The notes below the pieces were generated by a model, which saw nothing but the letters and a program-made list of their open reading frames with translations, made no database searches and was not told the origin of the DNA. Positions 33,056 to 44,221 of a DNA stretch of 64,000 bases are shown here, piece after piece. The number at the start of each line of letters is the position of its first letter. Within the stretch, counting starts at the first letter, position 1. A program made the position numbers and the translations under genes. The stretch spans positions 742,501-806,500 of the forward strand of contig OZ036002.1 in assembly GCA_964035015.1 (NCBI GenBank), in the 5' to 3' direction. The DNA comes from Corallium rubrum. Its lineage: Eukaryota > Cnidaria > Anthozoa > Scleralcyonacea > Coralliidae.

Positions 33056-33371
33056 TATCTCTACTGACTATGATTTGTTTAATTTTTGGTTCAGTTGAAC
33101 AACCAACAGGAAGTGCAATTATTAGTCAAACACCAATCAAATTTAAAGTAATTCCTATCTTGAACTTCATTGATTTTTGTTTTTTGGACGACCAATAGGA
33201 AGTGTGATTATTAGCGCCAAACATAATCAAATTTAAAGCAGGAAGTTGTTCAACGAACTTCATCAAATGAACTGGCCAGGTTGAGGAACTCAATTGCAAC
33301 ATTTAAGATCAATGACTGCCCAACTAGGCTATTCAAGTTTAAATTACAAATGTAGGATTACCAGAAGTAAT

Positions 33372-33710
33372 TTTCATTGTGAAATTCATTACTAATTCAT
33401 GAGTTTTGCAGCCAATCCAATTTCAGAAATTACGTCACATGTATACCCCTGTAAACCCCATACAAACTAACACCAATGATGCTAATTAGTTACAACCACT
33501 ACTAGTGGATGTATACTCTTCTGATACAACCACTAGTGCTTGTACTAATTAGCATCTCAATATCCCAAAGGGATTTTTACTATTCATTCATTTCACAAGT
33601 TGTTTACAACACTCGCGTCCTTGTTGTATTGAATATACAATCACTCGCCTTCGGCTCGTGATTGTATATTCAATACAACACGGCCGCTCGTGTTGTAAAC
33701 ATTACATGTA
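33372..33710. repeat. Inverted copy of 15672-15955 with extra hairpin
   Basis: It holds the same palindromic core plus GAATATACAATCACTCGCC...TGATTGTATATTC, a hairpin lost from the other copy. Confidence 0.75.
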
Positions 33711-33904
33711 TTTGTTTTTGTGACTAAGCTAAATTACTCATTTACTAGAAATAAGTTAATGCAACAAACTGGCCTCTCGTTCGTTTTTACATTAATTTTT
33801 GAAAATACCCTCCATGATTAAAATAAGCACTCGATCCGTTTTTGTATAAACGAACCAATGTTTTAAATGTTCTTCACTGTCCTTTTTGCCGGTTTTGTGG
33901 TGCC

Positions 33905-34168
33905 GCGCGGATGAGGTCGTGATGATCGCGATGATCATGACGATAATGATCACCATTATATATGATGATTATTATAATAATGACGGTGATGCATGGTGGT
34001 ACTGCTGATGGTGGAGGCGATCATGATGATGACGATGATGTAACGATGTTGGTGTGATAATGATATGATGGTGGTGGTGATCATGATCATCATGATAATA
34101 ATCATGATGTTGACGATGGCAATAACCATGATGATGATGATGATGATCACGGTGATGATCATAATGAT
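33905..34168 (+). repeat. ATG/ATC-rich trinucleotide repeat
   Basis: Degenerate GATGAT/AATGATG repeats end about 30 bp before the exon 3 acceptor; they may affect the polypyrimidine tract context. Confidence 0.8.
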
Positions 34169-34196
34169 TACGTTATAACGAACTTTCTACTTTTAG

Positions 34197-34558
34197 ACGG
34201 CTTAGAGGACGATTTCGAGAAATCACACGATTTGTTCCGCGGAGCATTTGTCGACGGATTTCCTTGGGAAGTACTCAAAGTGCTAAGTGGTCCACCTCAC
34301 GTGGTCTTCACGTGGAGACACTGGGCCAAGTTCACGGGGACGTATCATGGGAGACAGGGCAATGGTGAACTCGTGGAGATGTACGGCGTTCTTCGCGTTA
34401 CCGTCAACGATGATTTAAAGATTGGCAAGATCGAGGCATTCTACGACCCACAATCATTCCTCGAAACAATGGATGGAAAGAATGATCCCAAAGATTTGCG
34501 CGGTGGACAGGCTTTGCTTGGTGACGTCAGCACCACTGCGATTGAAAAAAATATCTAA
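34197..34558 (+). CDS. Exon 3 (last coding) of SnoaL-like pathogen-related protein gene
   Basis: The acceptor is TACTTTTAG before base 34197, and the exon runs 362 bp to a TAA stop at 34556-34558. The reading FEKSHDLFRGAFVDGFPWEV, then SGPPHVVFTWRHWAKFTG, GELVEMYGVLRVTV and a final IEAFYDPQSFL, follows the conserved second half of pathogen-related proteins. That family has SSHD-x-FR, GF-WEVL-x-VYSGPP, FRHW, GE-x-VE-x-YG and YYDP at these places. This is the beta-sheet core of the SnoaL/NTF2-like fold, usually a ligand-binding pocket; the ligand is unknown. The exon is intact. A TA microsatellite follows 33 bp after the stop, so the 3' UTR may be repeat-derived. Confidence 0.88.
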
Positions 34559-34589
34559 AGCGACTACGACTATGTTCCACCTAACTTTA

Positions 34590-34694
<105 letters not shown>

Positions 34695-34796
34695 CAACAA
34701 ACCCAGCCTTAATTCTTCCAGTCGACAACCGTTTATTATAAATCATCACAAGTAGACTTTAAAAAATCCTTTATTTTAACGTTTCGGGACCCCTTT

Positions 34797-34799
<3 letters not shown>

Positions 34800-34844
<45 letters not shown>
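34800..34844. repeat. (TA)n microsatellite
   Basis: Second TA tract, followed by AATAATAAAC, which includes a possible AATAAA polyadenylation signal. Confidence 0.93.
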
Positions 34845-34847
<3 letters not shown>

Positions 34848-34910
34848 ATAAACTAGTCAACACTCGAAATAAATTTCATATTTCCACGTATCCATATATT
34901 ATTCTCTCCC

Positions 34911-34928
34911 TCTCTCCCTCTCTCTCCC

Positions 34929-35020
<92 letters not shown>

Positions 35021-35113
35021 CCTCCCTCTCTCCCTCTCTCCCTCCCTCTCTCTCTCCCCGTCTCCCTCTCTCCCTCCCTCCCTCTCTCCCTCTCTCTAGA
35101 TCTCTCTCTCTCT
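34911..35113. repeat. (CT)n / CTCC-rich microsatellite
   Basis: Compound polypyrimidine tract of CT and CCCT units. Confidence 0.97.
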
Positions 35114-35428
35114 ATATATATATCACGTGACAAAATATTCTAATATTTTGAAATTTATTTTAATACGCCAGTTGAAAACATTGAGTTCATGCATGTGAAC
35201 TGTGAAAAGCAAAAAATTATTTTACTCTTACTGAGTCTTTGGTCCTTCCAGCGTGCTGAACTCGCCGGAAAATCTTCCAAATGTATCAAAAATGTAGTCA
35301 AAATGCCGCCAAAATGTAGTCTTTGCCAGGGTGTTCTTTCGCCTTACTACCACAGTTTTTCCGAACGTTTTGGGGACAAAGTTCTGTAGGAAAGGTTGTG
35401 TGATATAGAAATCTTTGACTGCCCTGAC

Positions 35429-35505
35429 CGTGACTTAATCGCTTAGTGGTCAAAGTGCCAATGCATTGATTCGGAGACCTTGGGATCAATTCCCGGTTGG
35501 GACTG
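35429..35505 (+). repeat. tRNA-like sequence (tRNA-derived SINE or pseudogene)
   Basis: CGCTTAGTGGTCAAAGTG resembles a polymerase III A box and TGGGATCAATTCCCGG a B box, at tRNA-like spacing of about 40 bp. The T-arm stem GGGA/TCCC pairs. The acceptor stem is not convincing, so a SINE head or tRNA pseudogene is more likely than a working tRNA. Confidence 0.5.
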
Positions 35506-35689
35506 CCAGATTTTTCATTGGTAATGTATAGTTGATTAATAATTCATATTTAAGAAATAGAAAATAACCGCCTGTTCTTATATAGCTTGCAGATAGATAC
35601 CTAAAGGTGAGTTCAGGGGGAAATTCAGGTTAAGGTTTTTGTTGGTTTTAGTTGACTAAAAAGCCGGTTTGGGGATATTTTAAATCGAG

Positions 35690-36405
35690 TCTAAAGTCCA
35701 GTTTAAAGTCCAGTCTAAAGTCTACTCCAGTTTAAAGTTTAGTCCAAAGTCTAGTCCATAGTCCAGTCCAAAGTTCAATGCAAAGTCTAATCCAAAGTTT
35801 AGTCTTAAGTGTAGTCCAAAGTCAAGTCCAAAGTCCAGCCCAAAATCTAGTCCAAAGTCCAGTCCAGTCCAAAGTCTAGTCCAAAGTCCAGTACTTAAAG
35901 TCCAGTCCAAAGTCTAGGTCTTAAAGACTAGTCCAAAGTCCAATTCTTAAAGTCTAGTTCAAAGTCCAGTCTAAAGTCTAGTCCAAAGTCCAGTCTAAAG
36001 TCTAGTCCAAAGTCCAGTTCTTAAAGTCCAGTCCAAAGTCTAGTTCTTAAAGTCTAGTCCAAAGTCCAGTTCTTAAAGTCTAGTTCAAAGTCCAGTCTAA
36101 AGTCTAGTTCAAATTTAAAGTCCAGTCTAAAGTCTAGTCCAAAGTCCAGTCTAAAGTCTAGTCCAAAGTCCAGTCTAAAGTCTAGTCCAAAGTCCAGTTC
36201 TTAAAGACTAGTCCAAAGTCTAGTTCTTAAAGTCTAGTCCAAAGTCCAGTTCTTAAAGTCTAGTCCAAAGTCCAGTTCTTAAAGTCTAGTCCAAAGTCCA
36301 GTCTAAAGTCTAGTCCAAAGTCTAGTTTAAAATCAAGTCCAAAGTTCAGTCTAAAGCCTAGTCCAAAGTTCAGTCCAAAGTATAGTCCAAAGACCAAAGT
36401 CTAGT
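35690..36405 (+). repeat. Minisatellite of AGTCCAAAGTCTAGT-type units
   Basis: About 700 bp of higher-order repeats are made of 12-13-bp words (AGTCCAAAGTCC, AGTCTAAAGTCT, AGTTCTTAAAGTCT). There is no coding potential. Confidence 0.95.
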
Positions 36406-36747
36406 CTGGTGTTTACGATATGTTATTATGTACATACGTTTTCTTCTGAAAAAAAAAAATCTAGCAACTTAGAAAAAGTATAAATATGAATGCGAGCATA
36501 TAGGCGAGTTTTGTTGCGCGCGCATCATTAAAAAAACAACGTGGTATGCTCCACTCAAACAAACATACTTTTAAAACCCCAGCAAGTATAGATACAGTTT
36601 CTGGATGTTTAGCACTGTTATTCTGCTGCTGTTGTTGGCTCGCTTTCAAGTCTGTTTGCCATTGCTTACTTTGTGGGGAGCCCGCCAATTTCTTTGCAAA
36701 ATGATGCGCGCGCAATACGGCCCTGAAATTCGCCTATATTCAATACA

Positions 36748-37379
36748 GTCTCTCGTTCCGTATGATGATATATAACATACAACCCAACACGCGTGTATGA
36801 TGCATTTCATCATACATGTGCATGTTTTTTTAATAAAGAGGTATTAATGAACCCTTCCCCACCCGAACCCCCTAACCCTAATCTCAAAAATGTGAATTTC
36901 CCGGGGGAACCCTAACCCTAACTTGAAAAGTGTCGGGGGGGGGGGGTGTTAAGCCGGCTCCTCCCCGTCCAACCCCCCTAATAGTGTTGGTAATTTATGG
37001 TCAACAGTTCTTGACAAAGATTGTGGGATGCGCAGTGAGTTTTAATCCGTTAATTGGCGCATCTTAGAAACATGCACATGTATGATGAAATGCATCATAC
37101 ACGCGTGTTGGGTTGTATGTTATATATCACAGAATAAAGACTATACAGAAGGGCCACTCGGGTCGGAACCTTTGAAGTTTTTGTCCCCGCGCATGTCGCA
37201 TTACGCATGTTGCTTAGCCAGTAAACTGCATGTTCTGGCCAATAAGCACGCTGAACTGGCTGTCCTAGCCAGTAAACTGCATATTTTTGCATAAAAATAC
37301 GAGGACACGTTGTACCGCTAAGTGGCCCTTCTGTATAGTCTTTATTCTGTGTTATATATCATCATACGGAACGAGAGAC
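36748..37379. mobile_element. Long-TIR element with nested MITE in right arm
   Basis: The left arm (GTCTCTCGTTCCGTATGATG... to ATGTGCATG, about 36748-36828) is repeated inverted at about 37070-37128, plus 37361-37379 after the nested insert. The middle holds a G-run and AACCCTAACCCTAA words. Its own target duplication was not found. Confidence 0.75.
37129..37350. mobile_element. MITE with 10-bp target duplication, nested in a TIR
   Basis: Termini ACAGAATAAAGACTATACAG and inverse extend about 35 bp. The flanks are GTTATATATC (37119-37128 and 37351-37360). The intact left arm of the host element carries a single GATATATAAC at 36767-36776, which is the unoccupied site and proves the duplication. 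Likely Mutator-like by duplication length. Confidence 0.93.
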
Positions 37380-38164
37380 CATGTTGCTATATTGCCGCTG
37401 CCCAAAAATGTGTGACCATGCATTTTCAGATTCAAAATGGCGGCATTTATAGGTCCTGCTAATGGTAGCGACCACTGATCACTGACCTATATATGTAACT
37501 GGATTGCGTGCTCATTACCTTTGAGTTAGGAAAAGTGTCCCCATTTTCACTTTCAAAATGGCGGCATTTATGGGTCCTTTTGCTAATGGTGATGGTCGCT
37601 GACCGCTCAGAGCTCAGAGTTTTTCTGAGTATTACTAACTAACACAGCTTGTACAGCAAACAACTAATAATTATTATCTCTAGATCATGTTGGATATGTT
37701 CGGTATTTCGCTTTTTTTAAGAAAACTAAGCTATTTGGTCGGATACACTGTACGTATGTTGTGGCCAGATGAATTATCTTTCTTCCAGTATATTTGATAG
37801 CTTCTACAGTACTGGTTTATTTCTCAAAAAAACATTCAGAAAAGGCATAATACATACGGAAAAAATTTCAAAATAGCGGCCGTTACTATGATATTTGGAC
37901 ATGTTCGGTATTTCGCTTTTCAGGGAAACTAAGCTATTTAGTCGGATAAACTGTACGTATGTTGTAGCAAGATGAATTATCTTTCTGCCACTGTATTTGT
38001 ATAACTATAGTATAACTTCTACAGTGGATTATTTCTTGAGAAAACGTTCGGAGTAGACGGACTATGCAAACTTTGTCGAATTTTTGCCAAGTCAGCATTA
38101 TATCGTCCTGGTCTCGCCTTTGTGTAAACAAAATATTTCGGTGGTTTTTCATGTATACTTAATA
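37380..38164. repeat. Non-coding; repeated CAAAATGGCGGCATTTAT blocks
   Basis: Blocks at about 37430-37500 and 37555-37610 are tandem relatives, and an inverted copy occurs at 39370-39425 just before the Polinton. Another direct pair (TGTTCGGTATTTCGCTTTT at 37698 and 37903) lies inside. No gene is visible. Confidence 0.5.
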
Positions 38165-38440
38165 TTTATGTTTGTTGCTGATCGGCCGGGTTCTGAACTA
38201 CAATATTAATAATCCTAGACAATTACTGTTGTAGCTTTCAAGCAGTCTGAATTAAAAACGTGTTGGCAGGCTGTACAGCACGAACACTTGGCAATAAAAT
38301 AAACAAGACTGTTAATACACATGGTCATGGAAATCTACAACTATTTCGTTTTATGAAGTCGCCAGCTCTATAAAGAACCGCTGAAGATCACGGGAAAATC
38401 GTAAAGAAGCGAGGCGTACCGAGTTCTTCTTAGGGGCTGT
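38165..38440 (+). repeat. Segment duplicated at 58735-59170
   Basis: The words GTTTGTTGCTGATCGG, CAATAAAATAAACAA, GTTTTATGAAGTCGCCAGCT and GAGAAAATCGTGAAGAAGCG occur in the same order and orientation in both places. This copy reads GGGAAAATCGTAAAGAAGCG. Identity is perhaps 70-80%. Function is unknown; it could be an old duplicated promoter/UTR or a repeat family. Confidence 0.6.
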
Positions 38441-38600
38441 TTACATGAGAGGCGATATTCCTATTTGGTCGGACAAATAATCCAGCAGGTCTCTTGAGTC
38501 GTTCCACAAGAAATTAACAATGACCAACCTGCATGCATTAACTCTTTCCTGACCGAATTTACTGGTGTTTACTCTTTAGTATTTTATTCTGGCTAACGCC

Positions 38601-39265
38601 CAGTGGCGCAACTCCTACTGGGAAGGGTGGTTAAACCCCACGGCCCCGAGCAAAAGGAATTAATTAGGAGCCCCGAGCATTTTGTGACGAGATCCGTAGG
38701 TTCCATAGAACCCCCCTTTCTGATGGCTATAACTGCCCTCAAAATGCAGGAAATAGCGTTTCAGAGCTTTAGAAAATCAAAAATTTCTTGGGGTAGCATT
38801 TCCCCCGGACCCTTCTACTGGTTTGTCGCACCTTCCGGGCCCGCCTGAGTCTTACACTGAAAATCTTCCCTTGGGGGGTGGGGGAATGCTTTGACATCCA
38901 TAGGGGGTATTTACCCCCAAAAAAAATTTGGCAAAAAGTGCGCTTATTAGACTTTTTACCCAATCCGCGGAGATTGGGTAAAATGTCTGCGCGCAGGCTA
39001 TGCGGAATGCAATGAATGCAGTTATGAATCTATTCAAATAATCTGCCCACTTTAACAGATTTTGAATCGGAGTGTGAGTGATTAGATTTTGCTCAAAAGT
39101 GCCCTCAAAGTGCAGGAAATGCCATTTCAGAGACCCGAGATTCAAACATTTTTCGGGGGGGGGGGGGCATGCCCCCGAACCCCCCTAGAAAAGCGGTCAC
39201 TAAATCGGAAAGGGCCCCCGAAGTAATCAATCCCACGGGCCCCCAGATGCCTAGTTGCACCACTG
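38601..39265. mobile_element. hAT-type MITE
   Basis: Termini are CAGTGGCGCAACTCCTA and CTAGTTGCACCACTG. The flanks CTAACGCC and CTAATAAC match only partly, so the target duplication is doubtful. It includes GGGGGCATGCCCCCGAACCC and G/C homopolymers like the other hAT-type MITEs here. Confidence 0.65.
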
Positions 39266-39502
39266 CTAATAACGCCAGACGATTTTATTCACCTCTGGGG
39301 AAGCCCTCGCAACCATATGTGTACTGTTACATAAATATTCTTTTTTCCTACGATAAGTACATGTCAGTGGTCGCTACCATTAGCAGTAGGACAAAAATGC
39401 CGCCATTTTGAAAGTGAAAATGGGGACATATTTTTGGCCAGCACCCGCAGTCCAGTTATATATATACGTCAGTGCCACTGATATATTTATCGCAACTTTG
39501 TT

Positions 39503-40345
39503 AGTAGTATAGGATATGGGGGTACCAGGCCAGTTTATTTTGGGTGCTACGACAGGGATATCTCTCCTCCCCGAGGCGTGGACGAGATTTTTGTCCACTC
39601 CCAGGGATGTTTTTTGTTGACCGCATGCACCACTTTTTTCCATACCCCGGTACCATCACTTTTTCCATACCCCGGTACCACCACTTTTATTCTGAGTCGT
39701 CAACACCATCGCTGAGTACCTTGGAAGTTGTTAGCCCTGCCGTTGGCCCCAGCCGTTGGCCTCAGTGGTTGGCCCTACTTGCCCCATCAGCGCGACCACT
39801 GGAACCACGGCATAGAACCACGGCTTGGCTATACGGGTGGTTATAGTTAATGGACCATCTGTTTTTACCCCCAACTCGCCGGACCAGTCGGTTGCCGCCA
39901 GGAATCCAAAACCCAGGAATACAAATGGCCCAACCTATATGAAATTATTTTTCCATGCAACATAAAGTTTACATTAGGTACGGTGGAAAAGACCACAGCG
40001 ACCAAGTCGTTTGGCGATGGTCCCGAGCTTATGCTAAGAAGGACGCCCCCTTACTTCTTGGAGTCACCAAGGTCAGGTCATCCGTATGGTCATGTTACCT
40101 AGCACCACACAACAGCCCCGAACAGAGGCGACCTGGAGTCCAGGCGGCCACACCGAGCCGAAGGCGAGGTGTTGGGCCGCAATCATACCAGGAGTCACCA
40201 GTGTAAAGTCTATTGTGAGTCAGATAAAACCTTCCAACAAATGGACCAGTTTATTTTGCCCCCAACTCGCCAGACCAGTCGGTTGCCACCGATCTTCCAA
40301 AATATAAGTCTTCACAGAATCCAAGTCAGATCCTATTAAGTAGTC
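39503..40345 (+). repeat. Polinton left terminal inverted repeat (843 bp)
   Basis: It matches 57733-58575 in reverse complement with about five substitutions. It contains short tandem pairs (CCATACCCCGGTACCA; CCGTTGGC words) and no convincing gene. The 83-codon frame at 39955-40206 exists in both TIRs, but most of the TIR differences change its residues, which argues against coding. Confidence 0.96.
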
Positions 40346-40500
40346 AGTGACGTGTACACATTTGTGAGGTAGTCAGTGAAGTGTACATATTTTGTGTTGA
40401 GGTCAGTGAGGTGTGTGTATTTTGTGTTGGAGTCAGTGAAGTGTGCATATTTTGTGTCCGCTTCACTGACTCCAACACAAATGTGAAAAATTTTGTGAAG
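40346..40500. repeat. Subterminal tandem repeats inside Polinton
   Basis: About four units contain GTCAGTGAAGTGTACATATT-like words spaced about 37-39 bp, ending with an inverted copy (CTTCACTGACTCCAACAC). They lie between the left TIR and the polymerase stop. They may be protein-binding or replication sites, which is speculation. Confidence 0.7.
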
Positions 40501-40575
40501 TGTGATTTCAGCTGCTGTCAGACCGAATTTGCATATTTTCTGCAGGTGGCAATTTCTGTTTACTTTTACCGGTTA

Positions 40576-43500
40576 TCAGTCAATAAAGGCAAACCCTATC
40601 CTGTAAAACCACTCGTCCAGGGGTCTGATGAAATTATGTCCATAGGCATAGCTACTGACACCGTCATTGAGTATGTACCTTTTATCGTCAAAGCAGCTGA
40701 GAGATATTTTGTTGACTTCGTAGGATCCCAGCTGATGGTAGACACTTCTTATAGTTTTCATTTTGTGTTTTAACTGCTTTTGCCCCAGTAGCGTGTCTTT
40801 ATAGTCGTTATGTTTTATGTCCTTACTTATAACAACCTTCTTAATTCCCTTGGCCTTCTTATCTCCTTTATCATTGTCTTTTATGTAGGAGTACATTTTA
40901 CTCTTCAGTCCTATGAACTCAGTGATGGGTATTCCAGCTGCCTCATCCTTCATCTTACCTATAACTTTTTTGTTTTCTACGAAGTGATATTCAGAGTCCA
41001 CTGGGTAGTCGCTATTGTCAAACTTATCACAGTCAGAGTGGAAGTCCTTATAGACATCCCCAGCATAGATCTCGTATAGTAGACTATCAGTGTCAGTAAA
41101 AAGTAGCTTAGCCTTAGAACTATATAGATTTCCTATATATCTATAGTGAAAGTCATACATCAAGGTCTTAGACATGTCAAGTATACACATCCCAACGAAG
41201 GCAGGTCTGTTAAGTGTTAAGCATTCTTTAATCTTATGCACGGCAACTAGGTTCTCATTAAATATTTTACTACTTACGAATGTTGGCTTGGAAGTCAGTT
41301 TAAGTAGTTTATATGGACTAGTCACAAGCCTAACGTCAACCCTTTTCCTTAGGTTTTCCATAGTCTTACCGAAGATGCTGTTATTCATAAGTTTGAAGAA
41401 GTCTTTCTCAAACGCGTTCCTAGCATGGGCCCTCTTCTGGGTGTTGTAGTCAATATACTGCTTTAACCACGGGGACTGATCAAATTCCAACGCCCTATGT
41501 ATTTTCTTAAGCTTCATCCCTAGCTCAAGGTATAGCCGCAGGTTCCTGTAATGTAGGGCGTACTTACTTTTATCCATCAGGTTTGGGATTAGTTTATGTA
41601 CTGTTCCTATGTGGATGTTATACTTATCTTTTATGTTTCGGCAATAGTCTGACAACATATCCGATTTTACTTTGAGCTTTTCTGGGGCTAGAGGAAAGTC
41701 ATTATGTTTCTCATGCAGCTCGTCCGGGTACTTTAGATCAACCTCAAGTATCAGACCCCGGTCAGACTTGTCACCGTACTTACTCAGGTCCACTGTGTCA
41801 GCGTCAAGCCACTTAAACCCACCAGTCGGTAGGTACTGACTCATGGCCCATCCGTAAAGGTTGTTAGCATCCAGGTACATAAGATACTTGCTAGGCATCT
41901 TCTCATCATATTTTTTCATATACTTATTATTGGCCATCCCATACCTGTTAGCGATATATGACGTGCCGCCCCTCATACCCTTTTCAATAAACTGGAACAT
42001 ATTTATGTCAGTCATCAGTTCAATTTCCACGCCAGTCATTTTTAGCATCGCATCCCAGGACAATCCGGGACTGGAGAAGTAGTGACATGGGTCCAGCTTA
42101 TAGTACTGCAGACAGGTCTTCCTAAAGTTTTCAAAAACATCAGCCAGCAGCAGCACATCTGACTTCATATACAGGTCATGGTATTCTCCCATATTCCCAG
42201 GCCTGAAAGTTCTCCAGACCTTATGGGCATGTGCGTAGTCATTCTCAGAAATATGCTCGTCATTCAAGACGCTATAGAACTCGTCCTTGGTTGGTAAGCA
42301 GGTGTCCTCAAACTTTTCAAAGCTGCTCATATAGTCGTATGGATAAACTCCCTTGCGGGTCATCAGATCAAATTTCTTACCCTTAAACTCATCAGACGTT
42401 ATCACGAAAGCGTCCCTAAGTAAGTTGTCAACAAGTCGTCCTAGAGCACTGGACATGAACTGGAGGCTGTCTATAAACACTAGATGTCGGCCTAGCATGA
42501 ATGACATATACTTCTCCATGTTATTAGGTATCACATTTATATCCATTCCGAATTTACCTATCTCCTGCATTATGAAGTGGCTGTCATAACCCCTTAGATT
42601 ATGAAAGATTACTGGTATTTTATCAGTAATTCTGTAAATCATATTACATTTGCTATGGGCTGATCCCCTGTAGTTCCCGGTGATGTGGCAGTGATCTCTT
42701 ACCCTCGCGTCTGAGTCCACATAACTTTTATTACATATGTGACACTCTACTGATTTTTCATATTCATCCATCTCATCCTTAGTCATGGTCATATCTTTAT
42801 TGAAGAATTTCCCCTTGACACTCTGGCAGTAGGTCACCTCCTTCAGCATCTTTTTCATAAACTTATAGACAGCGTTCTTACCTCTGTAGACCTTGACCGG
42901 TTTGCTAAAGCTGTCATCAACACAGCATACCACCTTATATGAGAATCCACAGTCTACATGCCTCTGATACTCTTGTGTGTAGGACTTACTATCATCTTTG
43001 CTAGGTGTATTATTATGCATCACCAGGGCTTCAAAGTCAGCATATATAACGAAAGGTACTTCAAGCTGCTTACGGTGGTTGATGAATGTGAGTTTGTTCT
43101 CACTCTCCTCAGGCATCTTTATGGCCTGTTTACCATTCACCACAATACAGTTCTCACTATGGGCTGACAGTATAGCATCTGAGCTGAAGCACTGTAGGCA
43201 ATGCATGCAGAAATGCTTCCTCTCCTTATGCTTGATCTTTAGATACATGAACTTATTAAAGTCCTTAATCAACACATAATGCCTATCAATCAGCAGTAGG
43301 TTCATGCAGCTCTCATGCTTTTCCTTTGACACATATATAGGATAAGTCTGCCCACCCTCATACCCAAACACATTTATGCGTATGTTATTTTGCGTTTCTA
43401 TCTTACTGTACTGTCTTGTTTCTACTGGGAATCTCACACCAGTGTATTCCAGGGTAGGTAGTAAGGCTTTATCAGTTTTCTTGATTCTTTCCGGATGTGT

Positions 43501-44160
43501 ATTCTGTGGGTTCAGGTATCTGATATGGCACCATCTGAAACATTCGTTGTCACTGTTCTTTATGTTTATCAACCGCTTTGCAGGGTTCCTCAACTCTTTA
43601 GGGAGTTCCGCATAACTACTGTCTTGTAACGGGGTGTAGGCTACTACATTAAGATAATGACTCATGATGCTGTCTATGACCCAGCCACTACCTTCAGAGG
43701 TCCATGACTCGTATAGGTTCAGCATGTTCTTCCCTCCCACTGCTGCTAGAGACTCCAGGTGACTTCTATCTATAGCGACAGCGGCTTTACTTCCAAAGTA
43801 GACATCCTTAAAAAGGAAATCACCATTATTTTGTTCCTTCTTCAGTTTTATCTTCAACATTTCCGCAAACTTTATACCGCCAATATCCTCCATCTCAATT
43901 TCGAGCACTCTGCATACTAGACTTCTTGTCTGATCTATTTCAGACTCAGGATCACCTCTGTCCAGAATACTAATTTCCATACCTCTAGTGTAGCCCTTAA
44001 GAGCCCTCCTAGCCTCAACAACTCCTAGCTCATTATGCAGATCCTGTCTACGTCTCGCTAACGTATCATCAAATGCTGATATCTCTTCAAGTGGGTTTAT
44101 TTTCTTAACCGTTCTTGACATACTAACATCCGGAGTTATTTCTTTAAGTGTCCCCGACAT
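40576..44160 (-). CDS. pPolB: Protein-primed family B DNA polymerase
   Basis: This 1,194-residue enzyme copies the element's DNA using a protein primer bound at the TIR ends. Exonuclease motifs are YADFEA (372-377), FHNLRGYDSHF (519-529) and the YMKSDVLLLADV block (664-675). Polymerase motifs are DANNLYG (A, 764-770), KLMNNSIFG (B, 923-931) and FTDTDS (C, 1021-1026). KSKMYSY near 1086 is the KxY motif. An HNH/endonuclease VII-type Cys-His cluster (CHICN to CNM, 473-507) sits between Exo I and Exo II, as in Polinton polymerases, and a Cys/His finger lies at 318-338. Length is normal for the family and the frame is intact. It is the distal gene of the minus block, with TATAGT directly before the ATG. 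Confidence 0.96.
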   Translation of the reverse strand: MSGTLKEITPDVSMSRTVKKINPLEEISAFDDTLARRRQDLHNELGVVEARRALKGYTRGMEISILDRGDPESEIDQTRSLVCRVLEIEMEDIGGIKFAEMLKIKLKKEQNNGDFLFKDVYFGSKAAVAIDRSHLESLAAVGGKNMLNLYESWTSEGSGWVIDSIMSHYLNVVAYTPLQDSSYAELPKELRNPAKRLINIKNSDNECFRWCHIRYLNPQNTHPERIKKTDKALLPTLEYTGVRFPVETRQYSKIETQNNIRINVFGYEGGQTYPIYVSKEKHESCMNLLLIDRHYVLIKDFNKFMYLKIKHKERKHFCMHCLQCFSSDAILSAHSENCIVVNGKQAIKMPEESENKLTFINHRKQLEVPFVIYADFEALVMHNNTPSKDDSKSYTQEYQRHVDCGFSYKVVCCVDDSFSKPVKVYRGKNAVYKFMKKMLKEVTYCQSVKGKFFNKDMTMTKDEMDEYEKSVECHICNKSYVDSDARVRDHCHITGNYRGSAHSKCNMIYRITDKIPVIFHNLRGYDSHFIMQEIGKFGMDINVIPNNMEKYMSFMLGRHLVFIDSLQFMSSALGRLVDNLLRDAFVITSDEFKGKKFDLMTRKGVYPYDYMSSFEKFEDTCLPTKDEFYSVLNDEHISENDYAHAHKVWRTFRPGNMGEYHDLYMKSDVLLLADVFENFRKTCLQYYKLDPCHYFSSPGLSWDAMLKMTGVEIELMTDINMFQFIEKGMRGGTSYIANRYGMANNKYMKKYDEKMPSKYLMYLDANNLYGWAMSQYLPTGGFKWLDADTVDLSKYGDKSDRGLILEVDLKYPDELHEKHNDFPLAPEKLKVKSDMLSDYCRNIKDKYNIHIGTVHKLIPNLMDKSKYALHYRNLRLYLELGMKLKKIHRALEFDQSPWLKQYIDYNTQKRAHARNAFEKDFFKLMNNSIFGKTMENLRKRVDVRLVTSPYKLLKLTSKPTFVSSKIFNENLVAVHKIKECLTLNRPAFVGMCILDMSKTLMYDFHYRYIGNLYSSKAKLLFTDTDSLLYEIYAGDVYKDFHSDCDKFDNSDYPVDSEYHFVENKKVIGKMKDEAAGIPITEFIGLKSKMYSYIKDNDKGDKKAKGIKKVVISKDIKHNDYKDTLLGQKQLKHKMKTIRSVYHQLGSYEVNKISLSCFDDKRYILNDGVSSYAYGHNFIRPLDEWFYRIGFAFID

Positions 44161-44221
44161 ACTATATCTGTATATTTTTTATTAAATAATTTAAACGCAC
44201 TATATCTTCTATAGTAATTAT
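44161..44221. promoter_or_regulatory. Divergent promoter between polymerase and small + ORF
   Basis: This 61-bp AT-rich spacer contains TTTAAACGCAC (44190-44200), shared with 45179-45189, and TATAGT words next to both start codons. Confidence 0.5.

Noticed and set aside
35690..36405. Protein with GLDFGLDF repeats on the minus strand
   Set aside because: It is a translation of the AGTCCAAAGTC minisatellite.
39955..40206. 83-codon frame in both Polinton TIRs
   Set aside because: Most of the few TIR differences alter its residues, and TIRs normally lack genes; more likely chance.
40810..43615. Plus-strand frames inside the polymerase region
   Set aside because: Antisense shadows of the 1,194-codon polymerase with no independent start context or motif.
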